In this document: positions 24,250 through 36,000 of the stretch, in pieces
Layout: each line of letters starts with the position of its first letter
Numbering within the stretch: position 1 is the first letter of the stretch
DNA from: Atrina japonica
Taxonomy: Eukaryota > Mollusca > Bivalvia > Pterioida > Pinnidae
NCBI GenBank assembly: GCA_030159075.1
Contig: BROG01000042.1
Location: forward strand, 1,976,501 to 2,040,500
DNA length: 64,000 nucleotides
Direction: 5' to 3'
Notes under the pieces: model-generated
Told to the model about the DNA's origin: nothing
Database searches by the model: none
What the model saw: the letters and a program-made list of their open reading frames with translations, nothing else
Program-made: the position numbers and the translations under genes

Positions 24250-25140
24250 ATCAGACATCTACAATGACTAAATATAATAAATCAAAATTAATTAGTTCCA
24301 CGAAAGTTTCAAAAAGATGTATCACCTCTGCGATTCCTAGTTTCTATTTCTGGCTGTTCTGGTGTTCTCTTAAACTACTATTTACGACTTTTAAAGCAAT
24401 GTGGTGATTTAGGGGGCATCTTATATGTGTGACTACATGTACGAATTGATCATCCGTGTACGAGAGAATTTTCTGATAAGTAAAATTCAAATTGGGGGAA
24501 TAACAATAGAATGGAAGTGCATGAAGGTTCCCAAGATGAACATCCACATTTTATTCTACAGAAATCTTATTGACTATATATTTTTTGTAAAATTATGTTG
24601 AACAATATATAATTTGCATATTATGACAACACACCCTATAACTAACAAACACAAAACAGAAGAAATAAAATATATCTTATATCTAATATACGTGGATACT
24701 GTACATTTTCCTGGACATTTTCGCCCCTGCTTATTTTCGACATTTACAACAGAAAACATACTCATCAATCTTATGAATTATATGGCTTGGAAATTTCGCT
24801 TTCATTTTAAATTGGGTCTCTCATAATGATAACGAAATGGAAGCGAAAATCCCCAGTTATACAGTAAAATTTTAAACTAATAAAAATACCATATTTTCTC
24901 TTGTACATAAATGTGCCGTGTTTCCAAAAAGATATATGATTCATCTCAAACTTGAAAAGGTACCAAAAATCGCTTTAATATCCCTTTCTAGCAATGGATA
25001 TAAATGTGCAGAACATTTTCCACATTTTACAAAATGCAGAAAGATAAAGATGTCCTTCTTAGGAGAGCATGTACTGTGCACTTGTTCCAGTCATATGATT
25101 AATGGGAGACGAGAGACTGATATACAACACATCAACAAAA
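24250..25140. other. Intergenic, nothing recognised
   Basis: Short open frames are present on both strands without family resemblance, repeats or convincing splice structure. Confidence 0.45.
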
Positions 25141-25146
25141 TTATCT

Positions 25147-26328
25147 TTTATTGTTTATAGTGCAATTAATCTTTACAGAAAAACAAAACAGAAAACAATT
25201 TATAAAAATATTTTACTTACAAGTCTTAATCAAATACAACTTTATTTACTTGCATGTTTCAATTGACTGATTGTAAATATTTACAAGATATTTTTCAAGA
25301 TCAGACTATAATAACTTAGTATCAATCACACAATTAAGTAAGATATTTCATTTTTAACTGTTTCATACAAATATGTTAAAAAATCTTAATGGTTACCTTG
25401 GACCATGCAAACCATCCCTCTCCCCCTGTAAAGCAACCCCTGTTTTCGTCTCCATAAGCATTTGTCCACAGTGACTTTAAAATTTCAACTATTCTACTTT
25501 TTTAAAATTCATCTCAACTATAATAAGTGATTAAGAAACAATATGACCCTGGGAGCTTTCATGAATATTTTAAAGTCTCATAGATCTGGTAAATATTGCC
25601 AAATGTTGGACTCATTTAAAAGCTCAACAATTTAAAGCAATACATAAAATTTAGTTCATTTTTATGAGGAAAATAATACTTGTGCAAACAAAAGTATAGA
25701 CAAATTGAAATATGCAATATGCACTAATCTTCAATATGAATATGTACCAATCGTAGGTTTTAAGAAGTTTATCACATTCTCAAAATGAGTCTAATATAGT
25801 AGTGCTCTTGGAACAAACTTTCTGCCACCATTTAAAAAATATCTCTTCCAATGAAAAATGTCTAACTGTGAATCTTCACATATGTATTGCTTCATTGAGT
25901 CATATTTCTATCTCGTTTATGATCATTATAAAATAACACATATCAAAGCGATTTTAAACACATCAACATTTATAGACACTACAAACATTATACGAAATAT
26001 CACTACGTTTTATTGTTTATAGTAAAAATTCTTTCTTAAACATTATCCCTATGATTTCCATAATCACAGTGAAAATATCAGTTTTGGTTGGTTTCTAGCT
26101 ATAGTGATACCATCAGTAACAAGACAACCACACAGTGACCCCAAAATGGTCATGTCTTTACTATATATAAAATAGAATAACATAAATTTAAGTTAAAATC
26201 ATTTATCATTTAAATACAGTTTTTTCACCATGAATATAACCATTGATCAAATACCGAAACTGAAAGAAAGTTGAATGCTTATTTCAACCACTTTAAGAAC
26301 ACGTGAGCATGGCACAGAAAAGGAGTAC
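25147..26328 (-). other. Possible terminal 3' UTR exon, minus strand (perhaps of DNAJC4)
   Basis: On the minus strand a good acceptor (TTTCTTTCAG) ends at 26329. About 1.2 kb of AT-rich non-coding sequence follows, with AATAAA at 26009-26014 and 25147-25152. It could be the last exon of DNAJC4, whose stop at 32406-32408 is followed 28 bases later by a GTAAGT donor, short enough to escape nonsense-mediated decay. No coding domain is visible. This is inference from splice signals only. Confidence 0.35.
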
Positions 26329-27325
26329 CTGAAAGAAAAAAATAGAAATTTATTTAAACTGCAGATCCTGATGAACAATCCAAATTCAAAAATCCATCTT
26401 TGTTTTTACAGATTACAAAAAGAATGAAACTATTGTATGTATATAAAAGCATGTTGAATCAAATTCTGTTTTGTTAAGGTTGAATTTATCAATTATAAAC
26501 CAAACAAAACAATTCAAAACAAATAACGATGAAACGTTAGAGTCCCATTGTCTAGCCTACATTAATTATAGACCTCTGTTACTATTTCTGTTTCTATTGT
26601 AAAACTCTACCCTACTTTGACCTCTCTGTTACTGATTTTTTCAATTTCAATATCTGACATCTTTAATGTAGCATATATGACCTGCTTCTACTGAGAGTAA
26701 AATGTAAGAAACTTTGACTTTTTATCCCCTTATTAGGTACATACAAGTCAATGTTTCTGAAATTTAAGCTTTGATATATATGGTGGATTATTAATTTCTC
26801 AGTATATTAAAAGTTGATACGATATACAAAGTAATTTTAATTAATTTCATTATTAAAAATTTCTTACTCCAAAATACAGATTTAATTTTAGTTTCGCTTC
26901 AGTAGACAGATAAGATATAAATCAAATATTGTAATCCTTCTTGCATTGGTTTTAGCAAAAAAAATACTATTACAAAATTACTCACATTAGAAACAGAAAA
27001 AAAAAATCTTATCTGAACTTTAAATTATATGGGCCAAAAAATTCTTATCAAGGTTTCCATTCAAACTATCTCACCAGGTTGGTCCCAGAGGGCTTAACAA
27101 AGAACTTGAAAGTACTAAAACGTTACTAGATCAAATGACACTACATATATTTTATAATTTAGTGAAACAAGTAAAGCTCTTGTTTAAATCATGGTAAAAT
27201 GAATAAATTGACATTTCAAATAATGCTCACTGAAAATTTCCTTGTGTCCTTTGTAAACTATATTTCTATGGGATCCTCCTTATGACCTCTGTACACTGTA
27301 TATTATATAAGACAGAGCAGTGTTC

Positions 27326-27960
27326 CAACTGCTTTTTCAGAATAGGGGATTTTGTACCCCATGGGTAGCAAAAAAAGGGGTACAAGGGCACAATGCAGGG
27401 GTACATATGCATCAAATTGAATCAAAAGCAAAAAAAAGAAGTTTTATTTTACTCATCTGATCTGGAACCCCATTTATACATGTAGACAAAAGTGCCTGTG
27501 GATCTGATGTTAATATAGAAATTGTGATATACAATTGTGACATCATCTATGGATAATACACTGTGTTCAACATCTATTGTTAATCAATGGACTTCCATGT
27601 TATGATAGCATTGGGATTCAAAAGTATTTTGATACAATGTAAAAATTACATAATCAAAATCTGTAAAGATTTCAATTCATTGGTCTTGGAAAAAGTGTTA
27701 CATTCACAAATACACTAAATTTTTAGGATAAATTGTTTTATAGTCACTGACACTGTTTACAAAGTAAGGATACCTACACAGAAAAGAGACATCTATGTAG
27801 TGTTACCATCATAATGACAGTATAAATGATAATGTGATTGGGATCTTCTATGCTTGAATGCACGTGGGGTGTTTTGTTTTTGTGCCCGTTTTGTAATGAA
27901 ACTGCATGATTCATGCAGGTTTTGCATGTCTGGGAACACTGGGTACTTTCAAAACTGGCC
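27326..27960 (+). mobile_element. Degenerate dispersed element, copy 1
   Basis: Shares sequence in inverted orientation with 38540-39110, for example GGGGATTTTGTACCCCATGG with GTAGCAAAAAAAGG, GTTTTATTTTACTCATCTG, TCTTGGAAAAAGTGTTA and ACTGTTTACAAAGTAAGGAT. The two copies lie on either side of DNAJC4. No intact frame; probably a dead DNA transposon. Confidence 0.6.
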
Positions 27961-28029
27961 TTTATAAACAGGCAATCCTTATATAGAGGTTGCCGCTATA
28001 GCAGGTTTTACTGTATTTCTTACAGGAGA

Positions 28030-30300
28030 CAGTCAGTGAACACATAGACCTGTCTTCATCCTTTGTAAACTATATGTTATAGGAATCAGAGTCAGTGACC
28101 ATATAGACTTTCCTTGTATCCTTGTAAATCTTTATAGGAATAAGTGACCTATAGACTTTCCTTGTATCTTTTGTATAGGAATCAGAGTCAGTGACCATAT
28201 AGACTTTCCTTGTATCTTTTGTAAACTATATGTTATAGGAACAGAGTCAGTTTATAGGAATCTTTTGTAAACAGAGTCAGAGTCAGTGACCATATAGACT
28301 TTCCTTGTATCTTTTGTAAAACTATACTTTATAGGAATCAGAGTCAGTGACCATATAGACTTTCCTTGTATCTTTGTGTAAACTTTGTTATAGGAATCAG
28401 AAACTATAGACTTTCCTTGTATCTTTTGTAAATATAGTTATAGGAATCAGAGTCAGTGACCATATAGACTTTCCTTGTATCTTTTGTCAGTGACCATATA
28501 GACTTTCCTTGTATCTTTTGTAAACTATATGTTATAGGAATCAGAGTCAGTGACCATATAGACTTTCCTTGTATCTTTTGTAAACTATATGTTATAGGAA
28601 TCAGAGTCAGTGACCATATAGACTTTCCTTGTATCTTTTGTAAACTATACTTTATAGGAATCAGAGTCAGTGACCATATAGACTTTCCTTGTATCTTTTG
28701 TAAACTATACTTTATAGGAATCAGAGTCAGTGACCATATAGACTTTCCTTGTATCTTTTGTGTATAGACTTTCCTTGTATCTTTTGTAAACTATATGTTA
28801 TAGGAATTATAGGAACTTTCAGATCTTTTGTAAACTATACTTTATAGAATCAGAGTCCATACCATATAGACTTTCCTTGTATCTTTTGTAAAACTAGGAA
28901 TCAGAGTCAGTGACCATATAGACTTTCCTTGGAATCAGGAGTCAGTGACCATATAGATCCTTGTACTTTACTTGGAATCAGAGTTTGTATAACTCCTTGT
29001 ACTTTAAACTATAGTTATAGGACAGAGTCAGTGACCATATAGACTTTCCTTGTATATCTTTTGAATCAGAGTCAAACTATAGACTTATTGTATCTTTTGT
29101 AAACTATCAGAATCAGAGTCAGTGACCATATAGACTTTCCTTGTATCTTTTGTAAACTATACTTTATAGGAATCAGAGTCAGTGACCATATAGACTTTCC
29201 TTTTCTTTTGTAAACTATATCTTTCAGAGTCAGTGACCATATAACTTTCCTTGTACTTTATATGTTATAGGATCAGAGTCAGTGACCATATAGACTTTCC
29301 TTGTATCTTTTGTAAACTATATGTTATAGGAATCAGAGTCAGTGACCATATAGACTTTCCTTGTATCTTTTGTAAACTATATGTTATAGGAATCAGAGTC
29401 AGTGACCATATGACTTTCCTTGTATCTTTTGTAAACTATATGTTATAGGAATCAGAGTCAGTGACCATATAGACTTTCCTTGTATCTTTTGTAAACTATA
29501 CTTTATAGGAATCAGAGTCAGTGACCATATAGACTTTCCTTGTATCTTTTGTAAACTATATGTTTATAGGAGACAGAGTCAGTGACCATATAGACTTTCC
29601 TTGTATCTTTTGTAAACTATACTTTATTTGTCAGTGACCATATAGACTTTCCTTGTATTATAGGAATCAGAATCAGTCAGTGACCATATAGACTTTATCT
29701 TTTTGTAAACTATCTTTTGAATCAGAAACTATAGACTTTCCTTGTTCTTTTGGAACTATATGTTATAGGAATCAGAGTCAGTGACCATATAGACTTTCCT
29801 TGTATCTTTTGTAAACTATATGTTATAGGAATCAGAGTCAGTGACCATATAGACTTTCCTTGTATCTTTTGTAAACTATACTTATATAGAGAATCATATA
29901 GAGTCTTTTGTAAACTATATGTTATAGGAATCAGAGTCAGTTTCCTTGACTTTCCTTCTTTTGTAAACTATACTTTATAGGAATCAGAGTCAGTGACCAT
30001 ATAGACTTTCCTTGTATCTTTTGTAAACTATATGTTATAGGAATCAGAGTCAGTGACCATATAGACTTTCCTTGTATCTTTTGTAAACTATATGTTATAG
30101 GAATCAGAGTCAGTGACCATATAGACTTTCCTTGTATCTTTTGTAAACTATATGTTATAGGAATCAGAGTCAGTGACCATATAGACTTTCCTTGTATCTT
30201 TTGTAAACTATACTTTATAGGAATCATCAGTGACCATATAGACTTTCCTTGTATCTTTTGTAAACTATACTTTATAGGAGACAGAGTCAGTGAACACAAA
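28030..30300. repeat. 60-bp minisatellite, heavily rearranged
   Basis: About 38 copies of GTGACCATATAGACTTTCCT, TGTATCTTTTGTAAACTATA, TGTTATAGGAATCAGAGTCA. Tandem units are intact around 28500-28740, 29280-29560 and 29990-30230. Between them are truncated, scrambled units (28750-29100, 29620-29760). Lies in the possible 3' UTR intron of DNAJC4. Confidence 0.93.
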
Positions 30301-30399
30301 GACCTTTCCTTCTCAGTTGAGATCATATGATAAATAATAATTATTTGTATAAGTTACATATAATATAATGTTCTCATCTGAGGTCACTTACCAAATAAT

Positions 30400-30505
30400 A
30401 ATCAGAGTGTATAATTACTTTTACTCATGGGGTATTTAATTTCACTACATTCGTGGTCAAAGCAAATACCACAAAATTAAACACCCATGAATATAATACT
30501 TTATA
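30400..30505. mobile_element. Small foldback element
   Basis: CTCATGGGGTATTTAATTT and AAATTAAACACCCATGAAT are inverted arms around a 50-bp centre. A relative with TTCATGGGTATTTAATTTCA lies at about 34690-34800. Confidence 0.5.
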
Positions 30506-31130
30506 CTTATCAAAAAGACAATATGTTACCGCTGAAAATTGTAAAAGATTATACCAATCAAATTTCATTTATATATAACCGGACAACATAAACACAAATC
30601 ACAAAATTTTATCAACTTTACTTCAACTTGTATCACCCTTCAGTATTGGACGAAATATTTTTCCTGTGAATAGGTTCCTTTTAGAAAAACGCAAAAATTT
30701 CTCGCCGTGAAATTCAACAACTATACAGTATCAAAAACAGCATTTGATGTCAATACTCCACAAATTTTATGTTCAGTATATGGTGTTGTATGTGAATAAT
30801 CTGTTTTACTAAGTGAAATGTTGAGTTGCCCATTAAATAGTGTTGTTGAGATGTCTGTAACAACTGTGACAAGGATAAAATAGAGAACAATAATAATTTG
30901 GATATGCTGCATTTATTAATTATGTTCTAATTTCAGATTATAAAGCAAATAATAATCATTTGTGTCCTGTAAAACTCATATATATATATATATATATCAT
31001 CTTGTTACCAAAATCTATTTATAAATGTTGAAAATTATTTCAACTAAAAGTTGAAATAAGTGTTGTCAAATGGTAAGTAAGTTTACTAAATTCACAAATC
31101 CTTCCTTAAAATGTCAGATTATTTTGTCAT

Positions 31131-32385
31131 AAAGGCAATGACAAAGAATTGTAATACTGAAGCCGAGAGTTTTACACTTAACAAAGGCAATGACAAAGAA
31201 TTGTAATACTGAAGCCGAGAGTTTTACACTTACCAAAGGCAATGACAAAGAATTGTAATACTAAAGCTGACAGCTTTACACTTACCAAAGGCAATGACAA
31301 AGAATTGTAATACTGAAACCAACAGCTTTACACTTACCAAAGGCAATGACAAAGAATTGTAATACTAAAACTGAAGGCTTTACACTTACCAAAGGCAATG
31401 ACAAAATACTAAAACTGACAGCTTTACACTTACCAAAGGCAATGACAAAGAATTGTAATACTAAAGCTGACGGCTTTACACTTACCAAAGGCAATGACAA
31501 AATACTAAAACTGACAGCTTTACACTTACCAAAGGCAATGACAAAGAATTGTAATACTGAAACCAACAGCTTTACACTTACCAAAGGCAATGACAAAGAA
31601 TTGTAATACTAAAACCAACAGCTTTACACTTACCAAAGCTGAAGAATTGCTTGACAGCTTTACCAAAGGCAATGACAAAGAATTGTAATACTGAAACCAA
31701 CAGCTTTACACTTACCAAAGGCAATGACAAAGAATTGTAATACTAAAACTGAAGGCTTTACACTTACCAAAGGCAATGACAAAGAATTGTAATACTGCTG
31801 ACACACTTACCAAAGGCAATGACAAAGAATTGTAATACTGAAACCAACAGCTTTACACTTACCAAAGGCAATGACAAAGAATTGTAATACTAAAACCGAC
31901 AGTTTTACACTTACCAAAGGCAATGACAAAGAATTGTAATATTAAAACCAACAGCTTTACACTTACCAAAGGCAATGACAAAGAATTGTAATATACTAAC
32001 ACTTACCGAGAAGTAATTTACACTTACTTACCAAAGGCAATGACAAAGAATTGTAATACTGAAACCAACAGACAAAGGCAATGACAAAGAATTGTAATAG
32101 CTTTACACTTACCAAAGGCAATGACAAAGAATTGTAATACTGAAACCAACAGCTTTACACTTACCAAACAGCAAAGAATTTAACACTTGACAGCCACTTA
32201 GGCAATGACAATGAAAGAATTGTAATACTAAAACTGACAGCTTTACACTTACCAAAGACAATGACAAAGAATTGTAATACTACATACACTAAAAGGCAAT
32301 GACAAAGAACAGCTGAAACACTTACCAAAGGCAATGACAAAGAATTGTAATACTAAAACCAACAGCTTTACACTTACCAAAGACA
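31131..32385. repeat. 52-bp minisatellite carrying splice-donor motifs
   Basis: About 24 units of AAAGGCAATGACAAAGAATT, GTAATACTGAAACCAACAGC, TTTACACTTACC. On the minus (DNAJC4 sense) strand almost every unit reads CTTTG/GTAAGTGTAAAG, a strong donor consensus. The right edge of the array falls exactly on the first such site downstream of the DNAJC4 stop codon. Confidence 0.92.
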
Positions 32386-32405
32386 AAATCGTTGTTTATA
32401 TTTAT

Positions 32406-32544
32406 TCATCTTTGAACAGAAGATACATCATAGAGAGGTCTAGGATCTACTTGATGAGCATCAATATTTTTCATCGATTCTTTATTTTGGACTTCTTTTT
32501 CCTGGTTTCTCTTTTGGCGTTCCTTAACACGACGTTCTAATTCA
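32406..32544 (-). CDS. DNAJC4: DNAJC4 terminal coding exon
   Basis: Acceptor GACTTAAG. It encodes [18 protein letters not shown], then a tail ending DVSSVQR and TGA. Transcription may continue to a donor at 32378/32377 that begins the 52-bp array. Confidence 0.78.
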
Positions 32545-32607
32545 CTTAAGTCAAGAAAAAGATGTCAGGATAACAACCATTACAACAGAAGTTTTAAACA
32601 CAATCTT

Positions 32608-32664
<57 letters not shown>

Positions 32665-33033
32665 AGTACATCTTTGATGAGTGCAAGTTCAAGGAACACT
32701 TTAAAAATATGGGGACTGATGGATGGTAGTCGACACCCACATTAATCAGTATTTGTAATTTATAATCTGTATAGTATATGACTGCTTCAAAAACTTATAT
32801 AACATATAAGATAATAATTTTTGATAATTAGTGCTAAATTGAATTGAATTTTTCTTTAATTAAAAACTTACTGCTTTAAGAGTACTTTGTCCATATACGG
32901 ATAAAACAGGTAATATGAACATTGGTGAAGGATAATATCATACCCATGTAAATTTTAACTTTAAATCATTTGTAAGGATTTTTTATATGTAAATAGATAT
33001 GTATACAGCACATTATACACCCGCTAACTCAAT

Positions 33034-33098
<65 letters not shown>

Positions 33099-36000
33099 TA
33101 ATATCAGGATATTGTACCTTCTATAGTAACATTTTAACTGCAGACAAATTAATTTGTTATGTATGTTTCAAAGAAATGAAACAATAAAGTGTGAAATGTT
33201 CTGTTATTGCTTTTATCTGTATTTCAAAGAAATGATCAAGTGTTTAATGTTTTGTGACTGGCTACTTCTCATGATTTTACATGTATATATTTAATATACT
33301 TACACCTTTCTTGTTTCACTTAATTCTTTCTGTGCCTTGAGTCGATTAGTCATTGCTTCTCTGTCATTTAGATAAACACCATAGATCCATCTACAAATTA
33401 TAATAATTCTTTTATACTTTCATTCGATGCAATTCCAAAAGGAAAGAAAATACAATCTGCATCAAAGAAAGACTTCAAGACACAAAATTACATCACAAAA
33501 AGTCAAGTTAAAATTGGAGAAAAATAAATCAGAAACATTTTTTTTTCTCAGATATTTGTAAAAGTGAGTATTAAAAGTATATAAAATATGACCAAAAAAA
33601 ATATCTGTACATTTATCAATTTTCTAACAATGGAATCACTTTATACACTTAATCCATAAATAAATATAATTGATGAAGATGATGTGATATATCACTAAGT
33701 AAATTGATTTTTGTTTCACAATTGTCATTATATATGACAAGGGAAGTAACTCTATGCTATCAATAATTCTTTTAAATATATGTACATATATATCAAATTG
33801 CATGGTCTAGTTTCTCATATTAGGAAATTGATGGAAACTAAAATGAACTCTCAAAGGAATAGAGAGGTAGAGTTACATCTGTTTCTATACTTTGCCTTCT
33901 CTATGCAGATTTAAATGAAATATTTAATAATCAAGGGAACCTACACTGTGATACTAAATAATCTTGTTTATCATTTAAGACAGATGATAACCAATTAATG
34001 CTGGAAATCAAAAGCCTGTATAGCCACAGTGGAAAAATTACAAAGCCTGCTGGCCTATACAATGAGAGAAAAGTCTGTATGTATTTCGCATTTCTATGAA
34101 ATCAAAAGACACACGTTTAGTTCCATAATGACCAGAAACAACATATAATTATAAATCAGTTCACTGTATTCTACTTATGGGGAATTATATCCCTCATCAA
34201 ATATTTTGAATATTTTGAACCTTCGTACTCACGATAGTGTTGAAATTTGGTCCCAAAATATGCAAATGTATAAAAGGTCTAAATCATGTCATGTATAGAT
34301 TGCTTTATCAAAATTCTCATTTTTGTTGAATTTTTCCAGATGATATTATAGTTCCTTAATTTCATGGAGAGAAAATTGTGTGTTCTTCCTAAAGGAATTT
34401 ATTAATGGGTATTCAATTTAGCACAAGACCATTTCCAAAACACGAGTGTATTAGGAGTTATCTCTCTTGTTTTCCATTCAATTAATGATCTAGCACATGT
34501 CATGGTAGTAATGGTGAGTAATCTGCATTGCACTATGTATTTTGTCAATACCAGTATGTGAGTTGTGTTTATAACACCTCTGAGTGTATACAATGTCTAG
34601 TTATATATAAATAAATTTTTATTGGTACTAACTTTTTATATTTGATTAATTACATTTTATCATTCTGATACTTCATAAGTATAAGATATTAAATTCATGG
34701 GTCTTAAGATATTATATTCATGGGTATTTAATTTCACAGATTTTCTTTGACCAAGAATATAGTACAAAAAAATCCCCCACGAATAAATTAAAAACTATTA
34801 TCACAACGGACAGGCATGAATAGAAATAATACACACTGAATCTCCTTTAAAATGACTTAGTTTTAGTGTACTCTTTTGTTTTGAAACTGCAGAAAAACAG
34901 AAAGGAGTTGGAATTAGCAAGATCCCTGTATGACGCTTTCATATCAAAATCTTCAACATCATAACAAAATGACTTACTGCCATCTTATCAGCTGAAACAC
35001 TACACCCAGACCAACTAATCCTACACAAAACATAATGGCTTTATTTCTGCCTTTGATGTCAACTTCTGTTGGTTTAGGAACTCCATATCTCCCGGCACCA
35101 TATGTGTAATAGAAAAAGTTTCTATACGCTTCTTCTTCTTCTGGTGTCCACTGCCTACAAATATTAATCATATCTATAAACCGTATTTGATCCATTAAGT
35201 GCCTGGTGCACTACAAAAATACTGAAATAGGGGTGGGTGCTTATTGGGACCAATTAATAGTCAAATTGATGTAAAGCAGTTAATTATCTATAAGGTATGG
35301 TGTTAAAGTTGTAGAGGTTAATACAGTGGACATATATCGACATTCTTGTGTTTTGGTAGCTTGCTATAAACTGTTATTTACATTTTTCTGGTCCACATCG
35401 CTTTGTCAACTGGCTAAAAAAATACTTATATATTATCAAAAAGTTAATTTTTTAATCACCAATTTTTAATTATTTTTTTTAATTTTAGAATATGAACAAC
35501 TGACCATCTTGATAGTTATGATATTGCATGTTACTTGTGTTGTTGTATTGATGTTTAACTTCCCACTCAAGAATCTTTCACTCATATAGAGAAGTCACCA
35601 ATGCCGGTGAAGGGCTTCAAATTTTGGCCTATGCTCGGCACTAACGGCCATCGAGCAGTGAGGGTTTTTTAATGTGCCGACACCTACTGTGACACGGAAT
35701 CTCAATTTTTACTGACTCATCCGAAGGACAGGAATCCAACCTGCTGCCAGCTGGACTCGAACTCACAACCTCACGATCAAGGGCTGAGCGCACTACCGAC
35801 TGAGTCAGGCCATTGAATATTACATATATAAAACAAACTATATACAAATCATATAAGTCTAGATTACATCAACTTTCATTGACGTACAGAGTATACACTG
35901 ACAAACAAATTGTCATTAACAAAGTAAAAATTCAGATGATAAAAAGGAAAAAGTGTCTTTGTATAAAATATAAGAATATGATATGATTAATTAACAATAG

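Noticed and set aside
24918..25160. 80-residue plus-strand frame with several Cys and His
   Set aside because: No recognisable zinc-finger spacing and no flanking exons; it overlaps the possible minus-strand 3' UTR end.
28030..30300. Regularly spaced repeats that could suggest a CRISPR array
   Set aside because: The spacing sequence is itself repeated, so there are no unique spacers; no cas genes; eukaryotic context.
35753..35812. Functional tRNA gene
   Set aside because: A and B boxes are good but the sequence continues into a SINE body and a cloverleaf acceptor stem is not evident, so it is called a SINE head.
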